64,000 nt of DNA from Streptomyces celluloflavus (GTDB lineage: Bacteria; Actinomycetota; Actinomycetes; Streptomycetales; Streptomycetaceae): NCBI GenBank assembly GCA_000720995.1, contig JOEL01000007.1, forward strand, positions 124,001-188,000, in the 5' to 3' direction. Below, in pieces: positions 36,754-45,590 of this stretch; the first letter of the stretch is position 1, and each line of letters opens with the position of its first letter. The notes beneath the pieces were generated by a model. That model was not told the origin of the DNA, made no database searches, and worked only from the letters and a program-made list of their open reading frames with translations. The position numbers and the translations under genes are program-made.

Positions 36754-37935
36754 ATGTTCGGTTACCGCGTTCCCGCCCCGGATGAGGCCATGTTGATCTC
36801 GGGAGGCAGGCGTGGTCAGGGGGGCGCGCCATTCCGTGTGGTGACCGGTCACGGCAAGTTCGTGCTGCCGATCTTCCGCAAGGTCCGCTTCCTGACCCTG
36901 GCGATGTGTGAGGCGGAGGTCGCCGAGACCTGCGTGACCCGGCAGGGCATCGCGCTGACGGTGCGCGCCGTGATCGCCTTCAAGGTCGGCAACGACACCG
37001 AGAGCGTCGTCAACGCCGGTCAGCGGTTCCTCTCCGAACAGGACCAGATGTCGGTGCTGACCGGCCGGATCTTCGCCGGACATCTGCGTTCCATCATCGG
37101 TTCGATGACGGTCGAGGAGATCGTCACGGAGCGGCAGAAGCTCGCCACCGAGGTCCTGGAGACATCGAAGACCGAGATGGCGAAGATCGGTCTGACCGTC
37201 GACTCGTTGCAGATCCAGTCGATCGACGACGGCGACACCGGCTATATCGACGCGATGTCCGCCCCGCACAAGGCCGCCATCCAGCGGCAGGCCCAGATCG
37301 CGCAGGCGCAGGCCACCCAGGCGTCGGTCGAGGCGCAGCAGGAGGCGGCGCGCAATCAGGCCGAGTACTCCCGGCAGACCGCCATCGTGCAGGCCCAGTA
37401 CTCGGCCGAGGTGGACCGCGCCCAGGCCCAGGCCGCGCAGGCCGGCCCGCTGGCGGAGGCGCACGCCCAGCAGGAGGTGCTCGCCGCGCAGACCGAACTC
37501 GCCGAGCGCGCGGCGCTCCTCCGCCAGCAGCAGTTGGTCGCCGAGATCGTCAAGCCCGCCGAGGCGGAGGCCGAGCGGATCCGGCTGCTGGCGCTGGCCG
37601 AGGCGGAGCGGATGAAGATCCAGGCCGCGGCCGCGGCCTCGTACGACCGGGTCGCGCTGGACCGGATGCTGATCGACCAGCTGCCGCAGATCGTCAAGGA
37701 GGCCTCCGCGGGCCTCCAGGGCGCCAATGTCAATGTGCTCAACGGTGCCGACGGACTCGGCGAGATCGCCGCGGGCCTGGTCGGCCAGGGCCTGACCATC
37801 CTCGACTCGGTCCGCCGCAACCTCGGCGCCCCGGAGGGCGCCACGGGCGGTACCCCGGCAGGCGCCCCGGCGGGCATCCAGAAGGCGGACGGCGGTACGC
37901 GCAAGGCACCCGGCCGGTCCATCGAGATCGACTGA
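36754..37935 (+). CDS. flotillin-like SPFH-domain protein (copy 2)
   Basis: 393 aa, paralogous to the protein at 21250. Shared landmarks: the start (PAPDEAMLISGG), AFKVGNDTESVVNAGQRFL, GRIFAGHLRSIIGSMTVEEI, the coiled coil with AQAGPLAEAHAQQEVLAAQTELAERAA split over about residues 170-300, and the tail NVNVLNGADGLGEIAAGLVGQGLTILDSV. A Gly/Ala/Pro-rich end is added. GAAGGATG overlaps the start region. Scaffold of membrane microdomains by family; the partner is presumably the upstream OB-like protein. Confidence 0.9.
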   Translation: MFGYRVPAPDEAMLISGGRRGQGGAPFRVVTGHGKFVLPIFRKVRFLTLAMCEAEVAETCVTRQGIALTVRAVIAFKVGNDTESVVNAGQRFLSEQDQMSVLTGRIFAGHLRSIIGSMTVEEIVTERQKLATEVLETSKTEMAKIGLTVDSLQIQSIDDGDTGYIDAMSAPHKAAIQRQAQIAQAQATQASVEAQQEAARNQAEYSRQTAIVQAQYSAEVDRAQAQAAQAGPLAEAHAQQEVLAAQTELAERAALLRQQQLVAEIVKPAEAEAERIRLLALAEAERMKIQAAAAASYDRVALDRMLIDQLPQIVKEASAGLQGANVNVLNGADGLGEIAAGLVGQGLTILDSVRRNLGAPEGATGGTPAGAPAGIQKADGGTRKAPGRSIEID

Positions 37936-37968
37936 CGATCGCTCCCCGGCCCACGGGATGCCGCCCCC

Positions 37969-38095
37969 GGGCCGGGGATTCGCGCTACTCGCCGGGGCTT
38001 CTCCATCAGGAGGGGCGCTTCTCCACCGGGCGGGGGATTCCGGCTGCCCGGCGGAGGATTCCGGCCGCCGGCCGGGGACTCCGCTCCGGCCGCCC
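37969..38095. repeat. iterated GATTCCGG-containing motif downstream of flotillin
   Basis: Variants of GGCSGGGGATTCCGGC recur about every 25-60 bp (GCCGGGGATTC, GGGCGGGGGATTCCGGCTG, GGCGGAGGATTCCGGCCG, GGCCGGGGACTCCG). Short degenerate iteration between a flotillin and a convergent MarR gene; it may fold and terminate transcription. Confidence 0.5.
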
Positions 38096-38136
38096 GGCTC
38101 ACCAGGTGGCCGAACCGCGTACGTCCGAGGGCCGGA

Positions 38137-38634
38137 TCACGCCTCCGGCTGCGGTGGGCGGGGGTCCTCCGCATCGGGCCGGCGGGCGTGGTCCACCAGG
38201 CGGTTGAGTACGGCGACGGTGGTGGCCACGGCCTCGTCGTCGATACCGTCCAGGGCCTGGTGCAGGGTGGCCTGACTGGCCTGCTGGAGGCGTTCGAGAA
38301 CGGCCTTGCCGTGCGGGGTGATGGCCACCTGGCGAGCGCGGCGGTCGAGGGAGTCCGGGGTCCGCTCGACCAGGTTCTGGGACGCCAACTGGCTGATCTG
38401 GCGGGTCACATGAGGGGGTTCGACCATCAGGAGGGCGGCCAGGTCACCGACCCGGCTGACGCCTCCGTGGGCGTCCAGGGTCATCAGCAGCCACAGGTCG
38501 GAGCGTCCCGCTTTCACACCGGCCCGAGCCGCCTGGCGTTCGTGCGCCTGTGATCGGGTGAGGAGGTAGGACAGCGTGGCCAGCACTTTCTGCAGCGCGA
38601 CGGTGGGGTCCTGGTCTCTCGCGGGGTCCGGCAT
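38137..38634 (-). CDS. MarR-family transcriptional regulator
   Basis: 165 aa winged-helix repressor. DNA-binding part RVGDLAALLMVEPPHVTRQISQL, then LVERTPDSLDRRARQVAITPHGKAVLERL, the typical MarR wing. Dimer helices at both ends; Pro-rich tail. It is divergent from the P450 at 39085, with an AT-rich inverted repeat in the gap, so it probably represses the P450/ferredoxin operon in response to a small molecule. Confidence 0.88.
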   Translation of the reverse strand: MPDPARDQDPTVALQKVLATLSYLLTRSQAHERQAARAGVKAGRSDLWLLMTLDAHGGVSRVGDLAALLMVEPPHVTRQISQLASQNLVERTPDSLDRRARQVAITPHGKAVLERLQQASQATLHQALDGIDDEAVATTVAVLNRLVDHARRPDAEDPRPPQPEA

Positions 38635-38843
38635 GGGGGAACTTTAGCCGCCCTGTTGCGGACCGGCGGCGGGCCTGCGCAGAGCTGCCCGAGGAGTCAC
38701 GAGAGGCCGGCGGGACGCGTGGTCGGGATGTGGCGGGCATCCGTCGGACGGGGGCGCTTCGAGGCACCCGGCGGGATTCAGCCAACCTGTGGACGACCCG
38801 GGACACCCCTTCCCCGCCACCTCGTGGTGAGTTAGCGTGTCGA

Positions 38844-38863
38844 TAACTTATTTGCTTTAGTTA
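38844..38863. promoter_or_regulatory. AT-rich inverted repeat, likely MarR operator/P450 promoter
   Basis: TAACTTATTTGCTTTAGTTA: arms TAACTWA / TWAGTTA around a 6-nt centre, embedded in an unusually AT-rich stretch (38842-38870) between the MarR gene and the P450. I see nothing else in the 450-bp gap 38635-39084. Confidence 0.5.
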
Positions 38864-39084
38864 GGTAATCAAGTCGATGCCTGAGGCAACCAGTCGGTGA
38901 GGTCGCGGCCGCGACTTCGGCTCACCGGCCAGCGCTTCGGTGAGCCATCGGCATCGGAGCGCCGCGGTACCGGGCGAGCGGCACGGCAGTGCGGCCCGCA
39001 CCGGCTGCCGACCCTTGAGAAGTGGCGCCACCCGCACCGTTCGCCACGGCAGAGCCGTGTCCCGTTCGTGGAAGGACCAGCACC

Positions 39085-40329
39085 ATGACGACCGCAGAAC
39101 GCATAGCCGCAGCACCCACCGGCACGGAGACCGCGGGACACCCCGGCCCCCTCGCCTACCCGGCCGCGCGCGCCGCGGGCTGCCCCTTCGACCCGGCGCC
39201 CGCCGTCGACCACGCCCGGCGCGAGCAGCCGGTCACCCGGGCGACGCTGTGGGACGGCTCCCCGTGCTGGCTGGTCACCCGCCACCAGGACGTACGGGAC
39301 GTACTCGGCGACCCGCGGTTCAGCGCCGAGGCCACTCGCCCGGGATTCCCCTTCCTCACCGCGGGACTGCGGGAGTTGATCACCAGTACCAGCTCCAGCC
39401 TCATCCGCATGGACGACCCGGAGCACGCCCGGCTGCGCCGGATGCTCACCGCCGACTTCATGGTCAAGAAGGTCGAGGCGATGCGCCCCGACGTGCAGCG
39501 CCTCGCGGACGACCTGGTGGACCGGATGACCGACGGCCGGACCTCGGCCGACCTGGTCACCGAGTTCGCGCTGCCGCTGCCGTCCCTGGTGATCTGCCTG
39601 CTGCTCGGCGTCCCGTACGAGGACCACGACTTCTTCCAGGAGCGCAGCCGGGTGCTGCTCAGCCTCCGGTCGGCCCCCGAGGAGGTCCGTACGTCCTCGG
39701 ACGAACTGTTCGACTATCTGGTCCGCCTGGCCGAGTCCAAGCAGCACGAGCCGGACGACGGCATCGTCAGCCGGCTGGTCGCCCGCGGCGAGCTCGACTT
39801 CGAGGAAGTCGCCAACATGGGGCGGCTGTTGCTGATCGCCGGGCACGAGACCACCGCCAACATGACGGCACTGTCGACGCTCGCCCTGCTGCGCAACCCC
39901 GCCCAACTGGCCAAGCTGCGTGAGGACCCCTCGCTGATCAAGGGGGCCGTCGAGGAGCTGCTGCGCTATCTGACGATCGTGCACAACGGCGTCAGCCGGG
40001 TCGCCACCGAGGACGTCACCATCGGCGGGCAGACGATCCCCGCCGGGGAGGGCGTGCTGTGCACGATCAACACGGCCAACCGCGACGACGCGGTCTTCCC
40101 CGGGGGCGACACCCTCGACGTCAGCCGCGACGCCCGCCGCCATGTCGCCTTCGGCTTCGGCGTCCACCAGTGCCTGGGCCAGCCGCTCGCCCGGGTGGAG
40201 CTCCAGATCGCCGTGGAGACGCTGCTGCGCCGGCTGCCCGGTCTGCGGCTCGACGTCCCCTTCGAGGACGTCCCGTTCCGTCATGACATGGCGATCTACG
40301 GGGTGCATTCGCTGCCGATCGCCTGGTGA
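39085..40329 (+). CDS. cytochrome P450 (CYP105-like)
   Basis: 414 aa. I-helix LLLIAGHETTANMTAL, ExxR in EELLRYLT, haem loop FGFGVHQCLGQPLAR. The opening YPAARAAGCPFDPAP and the overall order are like the CYP105 group, whose members oxidise a broad range of xenobiotics and are often partnered by a small [3Fe-4S] ferredoxin, as here. GGAAGGACC lies about 7 nt before the ATG. Divergent MarR control is likely. No reductase is encoded beside it. Confidence 0.92.
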   Translation: MTTAERIAAAPTGTETAGHPGPLAYPAARAAGCPFDPAPAVDHARREQPVTRATLWDGSPCWLVTRHQDVRDVLGDPRFSAEATRPGFPFLTAGLRELITSTSSSLIRMDDPEHARLRRMLTADFMVKKVEAMRPDVQRLADDLVDRMTDGRTSADLVTEFALPLPSLVICLLLGVPYEDHDFFQERSRVLLSLRSAPEEVRTSSDELFDYLVRLAESKQHEPDDGIVSRLVARGELDFEEVANMGRLLLIAGHETTANMTALSTLALLRNPAQLAKLREDPSLIKGAVEELLRYLTIVHNGVSRVATEDVTIGGQTIPAGEGVLCTINTANRDDAVFPGGDTLDVSRDARRHVAFGFGVHQCLGQPLARVELQIAVETLLRRLPGLRLDVPFEDVPFRHDMAIYGVHSLPIAW

Positions 40330-40417
40330 GCACCCGGCGAGGGGCCCGCGCCCCTCGCCTCACCCCCTAACCCTTTAACCACCGGCCTCCGGGACCGGAC
40401 CCACGACAGGAAGAGCC

Positions 40418-40627
40418 ATGCGCGTACACGTTGACCAGGAGAAGTGCTGCGGCGCCGGAAGCTGCGTGCTGTCGGCTCCGGACGTTTTCGACCAGCGCGA
40501 CGAGGACGGCATCGTCATCGTCCTCGACGCCCAGCCGCCCGCGGAGCTCCACGAGGCGGTACGCGAGGCCGCGGCCATCTGCCCGGCCGCCGCGATCCTG
40601 CTGGAACAGGCGCCGGAGCGGGTGTGA
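40418..40627 (+). CDS. [3Fe-4S] ferredoxin for the CYP105-like P450
   Basis: 69 aa, standard length for this group. Cluster cysteines in KCCGAGSCVL and ICPAAAI; the second ligand position holds Ala, giving the three-Cys pattern. It starts 88 bp after the P450 stop and is closed by a strong hairpin. It may share the ferredoxin reductase encoded at 4717 or a genome-wide one. Confidence 0.92.
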   Translation: MRVHVDQEKCCGAGSCVLSAPDVFDQRDEDGIVIVLDAQPPAELHEAVREAAAICPAAAILLEQAPERV

Positions 40628-40684
40628 CGGACCCGCACACCGGGCGCGGCCGACGCGTCCGGACCCGATAGACGTCACCCCGCC

Positions 40685-40724
40685 CCGTCCCGTGACCGCC
40701 CCGCAGGGGCCGGTCACGGGACGG
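40685..40724 (+). terminator. hairpin terminator of the P450/ferredoxin operon
   Basis: A 14-bp perfect stem CCGTCCCGTGACCG / CGGTCACGGGACGG, with an inner CCCC-GCA-GGGG, 58 bp past the ferredoxin stop. Confidence 0.75.
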
Positions 40725-40757
40725 ACGACTGACCGGCCGGACGAGCGGGGGACCATT

Positions 40758-40772
40758 TGAAAACGAGAGTCA
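40758..40772. promoter_or_regulatory. candidate Zur box
   Basis: TGAAAACGAGAGTCA matches 11 of 15 positions of the streptomycete Zur site as I recall it (TGAAAATGATTTTCA), including both TGA/TCA ends. It lies 57 bp upstream of the rpmF start. Confidence 0.55.
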
Positions 40773-40828
40773 TTTCCATATAACCTCTGGCCTCCGGCAG
40801 CTCCCGCCCGCCCCGAAGGAGGCCCCCC

Positions 40829-40999
40829 ATGGCCGTACCCAAACGCAAGCTCTCCCGCAGCAACACCCGGCACCGTCGCGCCCAGTGGAAGGCGACCGTG
40901 CCGCAGCTGGTGCCCGTCACCGTCGACGGCTCCGTATACCAGGTCCCGCGCCGCCTGGTGAAGGCGTACCGGCTCGGCCTGATCACCCCGGAGGACTGA
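40829..40999 (+). CDS. rpmF: 50S ribosomal protein L32, zinc-independent paralogue
   Basis: 56 aa: [20 protein letters not shown] onward to [14 protein letters not shown]. The CxxC...C zinc ribbon of standard L32 is absent, which marks the C-minus form made under zinc limitation so that zinc-bound ribosomal proteins can be spared. AAGGAGG lies 5-11 nt before the ATG. It is followed after 6 bp by a CobW-type GTPase gene and preceded by a Zur-like box, all consistent with zinc control. Confidence 0.92.
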   Translation: MAVPKRKLSRSNTRHRRAQWKATVPQLVPVTVDGSVYQVPRRLVKAYRLGLITPED

Positions 41000-41005
41000 C
41001 CCGTC

Positions 41006-42211
41006 ATGGCGCACCCCCGGCTGCCGGTCACCGTGCTCTCCGGCTTCCTCGGCGCGGGCAAGACCACCCTGCTCAACCACGTCCTGGGCAACCGGGAGGG
41101 GCTGCGGGTGGCCGTCATCGTCAACGACATGAGCGAGGTCAACATCGACGCGGCGCTGGTACGCGGCGGCGGCGCGGCGCTGTCCCGCACCGAGGAGCGG
41201 CTGGTCGAGATGACCAACGGGTGCATCTGCTGCACCCTGCGCGACGATCTGCTGGACGAGGTCGGCCGGCTGGCCCGCGAGGGCCGCTTCGACTACCTGC
41301 TGATCGAGTCCAGCGGCATCTCCGAGCCGATGCCGGTCGCCGCCACCTTCGCCTTCCCGCACGACGACGGCACCACCCTCGGCGAGCTGGCGCGCCTGGA
41401 CACCATGGTCACCGTCGTCGACGCCGCGAACTTCCACACCGAACTCTCCGGCGGCGACGGGCTGGCCGAGCGCGGCCTCGACCAGTACGCGGACGACGAG
41501 CGCACGGTGAGCGATCTGCTGATGGACCAGATCGAGTTCGCCGACGTCATCGTGGTCAACAAGACCGACCTGGTCGACACGGACACCGCCGTCCGGCTGC
41601 GGGCGGCACTGACCCGCCTCAACCCGGCCGCGCGGATCCTCACCGCCGCGTACGGCCGGGTGGCGCCCGCCGAGATCCTGGGCACCCGCCGGTTCGACCT
41701 GGAACGCGCCCAGCAGGCGCCCGGCTGGGTCCGGGAACTCAACGGCGACCATGTGCCGGAGACCGAGGAGTACGGCATCTCCAGCACCGTCTTCCGCGCC
41801 GCCCGCGCCTTCCACCCGGGCCGCCTCTGGCGGTTCGTCACCGAGGAGCTGGACAGCGGCGCGTACGGCGACGTCCTGCGCTCCAAGGGCTTCTTCCGGC
41901 TCGCGAGCCGCCCCGGCGTCACCGGGCTGTGGTCCCAGGCCGGTGCGGTCGCCCGGTTCGAGCCCTCGGGCATGACGGCCGGGGACGGCGCCGACGCCGC
42001 GGCGGGCGACGAGGTCCAGGGCCAGGAACTGGTCTTCATCGGCACCGGTCTGCGCGCCGAACGGCTGCACACCGCTCTCACCGCCTGCCTGCTCACGGCC
42101 GGCGAGCCCACCCCCACCCCCGCCGACGACCCGTTCCCGGCCTGGGACGTCCACGGCACGGACGATCTCTGCGCGCACGAGCACGCTGAACCGGTCGCTG
42201 TCGCGGGCTAG
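41006..42211 (+). CDS. CobW/ZNG1-type GTP-binding zinc metallochaperone
   Basis: 401 aa, G3E-family GTPase. Walker [14 protein letters not shown], the metal-binding CxCC in [13 protein letters not shown], the Walker B region [11 protein letters not shown], the base-recognition NKTD, and a CobW C-terminal domain with [12 protein letters not shown]. The family delivers zinc to client enzymes in zinc-poor cells. A C-terminal HGTD...CAHEHAEP stretch adds His ligands. It is co-transcribed with the zinc-free L32 upstream. Confidence 0.9.
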   Translation: MAHPRLPVTVLSGFLGAGKTTLLNHVLGNREGLRVAVIVNDMSEVNIDAALVRGGGAALSRTEERLVEMTNGCICCTLRDDLLDEVGRLAREGRFDYLLIESSGISEPMPVAATFAFPHDDGTTLGELARLDTMVTVVDAANFHTELSGGDGLAERGLDQYADDERTVSDLLMDQIEFADVIVVNKTDLVDTDTAVRLRAALTRLNPAARILTAAYGRVAPAEILGTRRFDLERAQQAPGWVRELNGDHVPETEEYGISSTVFRAARAFHPGRLWRFVTEELDSGAYGDVLRSKGFFRLASRPGVTGLWSQAGAVARFEPSGMTAGDGADAAAGDEVQGQELVFIGTGLRAERLHTALTACLLTAGEPTPTPADDPFPAWDVHGTDDLCAHEHAEPVAVAG

Positions 42212-42357
42212 TTGACGGCAGGGGCGCGGCTGCCGCCGTTCGGCGGGCGGCCCGTCGGTGCCACGTCCTACGGCCCACCGTCACGGACAACCACCGCCCG
42301 CCGGCCCGCGCGGAAACCCGGTGGAAGTGGCGGCGGGCCCGGTGCTGGGATGGCGCG

Positions 42358-43374
42358 ATGCGGCACGACGCGTCGGAGGTTTCGGAGAGTGTGGACCGGG
42401 GGCGGTACCCGGGGACGGTGACGCCCTGGGAGCGTGCGCGGTGGCGGGCGGCCGTCCTGGGGTGGGCGGAGCGGGAGCTGACGGCGCACGGGCTGCGCGC
42501 CACGGGCCCGCGGACGGTGCGGGTACGGCCGTGGTCCTTGCTGGTGCGGATGTCCGTCGAGGACCACGCCGACGTGTGGTTCAAGGCCAATCCGCCCGCC
42601 AGTGCCTTCGAGGCGGGGCTGGGCGAGGCGCTGGCCCGCTGGGTCCCGGGGCATGTGGGGAGGCCGCTCGCCGTCGACGCCGGCCGCGGCTGGTCGCTGT
42701 TCCCGGACGGCGGCCCGCTCTTCAGGGACGTACTCCACCGCGCCCCCGCCGACCCGCGTGCCTGGGAAGCGCCGCTGCGCCAGTACGCCGAGCTGCAGCG
42801 GGCCCTGCTGCCGCACACCGGGGAGCTCGCGGCACTCGGTGTCCCCGACGCGCGTACGGCCGCGCTTCCCGGGATCTTCGACCGGCTCGTCGGCACGAAC
42901 GCCGCGCTGGAGCCCGGCGACCGTACGGCGTTGCGCGCGCTGCGGCCGCGCATCGCGGACTGGTGCGCGGAGCTCGCGGGCTCGGGTATCGCCGACTCCC
43001 TCGACCATTCCGATCTGCACGACGGTCAGGTATTCGTCCCGGAGCCGGGCCGTTTCACCTTCTTCGACTGGGGTGACGCGGCCGTCGCCCACCCCTTCGG
43101 CAGCTTGCTGGTCCCCGCCCGAGCGGCCCGCGAGCGGTACGGGCCCGAGGTGCTGCCGCGGCTGCGGGACGCCTATCTGGAGCCGTGGACGGGCGGCGGC
43201 CGTACACCGGCCGGACTGCGGCGCGCGGTGCGCCTCGCCGCCCTGCTCGGGGCGATCGGCCGGGCCTGCTCCTGGGGCCGCCTCTTCCCCGGGGCGGCCG
43301 ACACCATGGGCGCGGTGTGCGAGGCCGAGAGCGCCCGCTGGCTGCGCGAACTCCTCGCCGCGCCAATGCTCTAG
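42358..43374 (+). CDS. aminoglycoside phosphotransferase-fold protein
   Basis: 338 aa. Kinase-like APH fold: catalytic loop LDHSDLHDGQVFV (HxDxxxxN-type, with Gln in place of Asn) and the metal-binding TFFDWGDAAVAHPF. The N-lobe is weak (WFKANPPASAFEAGLGEAL carries the ATP Lys and Glu). The family phosphorylates antibiotics, sugars or other small alcohols, and many streptomycete members are of unknown substrate. Stands alone, with no operon partner evident. Confidence 0.8.
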   Translation: MRHDASEVSESVDRGRYPGTVTPWERARWRAAVLGWAERELTAHGLRATGPRTVRVRPWSLLVRMSVEDHADVWFKANPPASAFEAGLGEALARWVPGHVGRPLAVDAGRGWSLFPDGGPLFRDVLHRAPADPRAWEAPLRQYAELQRALLPHTGELAALGVPDARTAALPGIFDRLVGTNAALEPGDRTALRALRPRIADWCAELAGSGIADSLDHSDLHDGQVFVPEPGRFTFFDWGDAAVAHPFGSLLVPARAARERYGPEVLPRLRDAYLEPWTGGGRTPAGLRRAVRLAALLGAIGRACSWGRLFPGAADTMGAVCEAESARWLRELLAAPML

Positions 43375-43554
43375 GGGCCCGGCCGACCACCGCCGTACGC
43401 CGACCCCGTCCGCCCCTCGCCACCCCTCCGTCCCCGTCATCGAACCTTCCTCGAAAACTTTCCCGGACCGGGCGGCAACCCCGGCCCCCGCCGCACGTCG
43501 TCAGAGGTGAGGGCGCCATCAGGCGCCGTCCCGCCGAACGTGGAGCAGCCCACT

Positions 43555-44139
43555 GTGAACTTCTCACGCACCCCTCACCGCATCGAGTCGTCCGCTGCCG
43601 AAGGCATCGCGTCCCGCCCCGCCGGCCGCCTCCGCCGGCGCGGCGCGGCCGGCGCCGGACTGCTGGCGGCGGTCGCGCTGGCGGCGCTGTCGGCGGCCGG
43701 CACCGCGCACGCCGACTCCTCGGCGCCGAAGGTCACCGAGCGTTCGGGCGCTGCCTCGGCCCCGGCCGCCGCACCCGCCGGGCGCGGCACCCCCAGCGCC
43801 GCGCCCGCGGCCCCGAGCGGTCGCGGCGCCTCGGCCGACGCGCCCAAGGTGGTGAGCCCCGGCCGCGGAGCCCCGGCAGCCGTGCCCGGCAAGGGCGCCG
43901 AGCCGAGCGCGGCGCCGGAGGGCCGCCCCGCCGTCCGTGGCACCGGCACCGGCAGCGACAAGGCGCAGCCCAGCGCCCACCGCGGCTCCGGGAAGGCGGC
44001 CGTGGAGGCCGACGGCCGCAAGCAGCTCGCCCACACCGGTGCCTCCCCCGCCGCCACCGTGGCGATGAGCGGCACCGCCGCCGGGCTGATCGCCGCGGGT
44101 GGCGGCACCGTCTTCGCGGTCCGCCGCCGCCGCGCCTGA
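43555..44139 (+). CDS. LAXTG-anchored secreted protein
   Basis: 194 aa. Signal peptide with RRRGAAGAGLLAAVALAALSAAGTAHA-DSS spread over about residues 28-55, then a low-complexity Ala/Pro/Gly/Ser region with repeated GRG motifs. A C-terminal sorting signal follows: LAHTGAS, a hydrophobic stretch (TVAMSGTAAGLIAAGGGTVFAV) and RRRRA. LAxTG is the motif of class E sortases in Streptomyces, so it is expected to be linked to peptidoglycan. No sortase gene is in the window. GTG 43555 is chosen, with GGAG upstream; GTG 43540 is possible. Function unknown. Confidence 0.75.
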   Translation: MNFSRTPHRIESSAAEGIASRPAGRLRRRGAAGAGLLAAVALAALSAAGTAHADSSAPKVTERSGAASAPAAAPAGRGTPSAAPAAPSGRGASADAPKVVSPGRGAPAAVPGKGAEPSAAPEGRPAVRGTGTGSDKAQPSAHRGSGKAAVEADGRKQLAHTGASPAATVAMSGTAAGLIAAGGGTVFAVRRRRA

Positions 44140-44169
44140 GCCACGGCACGACGCCCGCCCGAGGAAGCG

Positions 44170-44907
44170 ATGGAGTACTCCGCCGCCTCGCACACCGCCC
44201 CGGCACGGTGCACCGTGCCGGGGCTGCGGCCTGCCCTGACACCCGGGCCGCCCCAGGGCTGGACGCCCGGCCCGGTGCGGCATCCGTCGCCGGGCCGGTG
44301 GCAGCGGCTGCTGCGCACCGTCCGCCCGGCCCCCTCCCCCACGACCGTCCCCGCACCGGCACCCCACGACGGTCCGCACCCCGGCTACGCACCCGGCACA
44401 CCCGACGCGTCCGGCGCCCCGCAGCCCACCATCAGCGAGCTCTACCACGCGCACCGGCTGAACATGGTCCGGCTGGCCATCATGCTCGTCGACGACCGGG
44501 CGACCGCCGAGGACGTCGTCCAGGACGCGTTCACCGCGCTCTACAAGCGCCACGGCGAGCGGCTCGGCGACGTCGACAACGCCCTGGCCTATCTGCGTAC
44601 CGCCGTCGTCAACGCCGCCCGCTCGGTCCTGCGGCGCCGGCGGACCGCGCGCGCCTACACCCCGCCGCACGAGGCGAACGCGCCCTCCGTCGAGGAGCTG
44701 GTCGTGCTGGACGAGGAACACCGCGAGGTCTTCACCGCCCTGAAGCAGCTGACCACCCGCCGCCGCGAGGTCCTCGTCCTGCGGTACTGGGGCAACCTGA
44801 CCGAAGCACAGATCGCGACGGCCCTCGGGATCAGCCGCGGCTCGGTGAAGTCCCTCGCCAGCCGCGCCCTGGACTCCCTGGAGAAGATCTTGGAGGCGCG
44901 GCCGTGA
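44170..44907 (+). CDS. ECF-type (SigE-family) RNA polymerase sigma factor
   Basis: 245 aa, with a disordered Pro-rich extension of about 85 residues before the sigma core. Region 2: LYHAHRLNMVRLAIMLVDDRATAEDVVQDAF; region 4: LTTRRREVLVLRYWGNLTEAQIATALGISRGSVKSLASRAL. GAGGAAGCG precedes the ATG. The stop overlaps the start of the downstream membrane protein (GTGA), so the pair probably forms a sigma/anti-sigma-like unit. It also follows the LAXTG protein closely. Confidence 0.88.
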   Translation: MEYSAASHTAPARCTVPGLRPALTPGPPQGWTPGPVRHPSPGRWQRLLRTVRPAPSPTTVPAPAPHDGPHPGYAPGTPDASGAPQPTISELYHAHRLNMVRLAIMLVDDRATAEDVVQDAFTALYKRHGERLGDVDNALAYLRTAVVNAARSVLRRRRTARAYTPPHEANAPSVEELVVLDEEHREVFTALKQLTTRRREVLVLRYWGNLTEAQIATALGISRGSVKSLASRALDSLEKILEARP

Positions 44908-45590
44908 ACGGCAGCGGCAGCAGACCAGACCCCGACAGCCCCCTTCCCCCCTACTGTCCCGGTGGCCCCGCCCCTCATGGCACCGACGGGAACCTCCCCG
45001 CCGAGAATCGCACCACCGGGGATCACCCCGCCGAAATCCGCCCCGTCGAGGACCGGCTCCGCCGGGCGTTCGCGGCCCGCGCCGAATCGATCGGCATCCG
45101 TGATCTGCGGCCCGCCGAGCCGCCGGGACCGTATCCGCGCCGCGCCCGCCGCACCGGCTCCCTGGTCCGGCTGCGCCGTTTCGGGCTGCGGCGCATCGGG
45201 CTGCCCCTGGCGGCCGCCGCCACGGTCACCGCCGCCGCGGCCGGCTATCTCGCGCTCGGCCCCGGCGGCCCGCCGCCCCGCCCCGTGCCCGCGTCGTCGC
45301 CGAGCCCGGTGGGCCCGTCCCCGTCGCCCCCCGCACCCACCGGCCCGGCCCTTCGGCACCCCGGCGAACCGTCCACCGTCCCCGGCCCGAGCGGCCGGAC
45401 CCCCGGCTCGCAGCCCTCCGGCACGGTCCATGTCAGCCCGCCCCAGCACCCTCCGAGGGGCACCCCGACACCGCACCCGACGGATCCGTCAGGACACCGG
45501 ATCACCCCACCGGCCACACCGCACCCACCGGGGACGGCCACCCCCGACCCGGCACAGCGCCCCAACGGCGGTTCCGGCAACTCCCCCTGA
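44904..45590 (+). CDS. single-pass membrane protein coupled to the sigma factor (possible anti-sigma)
   Basis: 228 aa. The cytosolic N-terminus (about 1-95) has the helix VEDRLRRAFAARAESIGIRDL, a pattern seen in proteins that follow SigE-family sigma genes. One membrane helix is at about 98-115 (LPLAAAATVTAAAAGYLAL). The outer part is a Pro/Ser/Thr/His-rich low-complexity tail. There is no zinc HxxxCxxC motif, so it is not a ZAS anti-sigma. Its role as regulator is inferred only from translational coupling. Confidence 0.7.
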   Translation: MNGSGSRPDPDSPLPPYCPGGPAPHGTDGNLPAENRTTGDHPAEIRPVEDRLRRAFAARAESIGIRDLRPAEPPGPYPRRARRTGSLVRLRRFGLRRIGLPLAAAATVTAAAAGYLALGPGGPPPRPVPASSPSPVGPSPSPPAPTGPALRHPGEPSTVPGPSGRTPGSQPSGTVHVSPPQHPPRGTPTPHPTDPSGHRITPPATPHPPGTATPDPAQRPNGGSGNSP

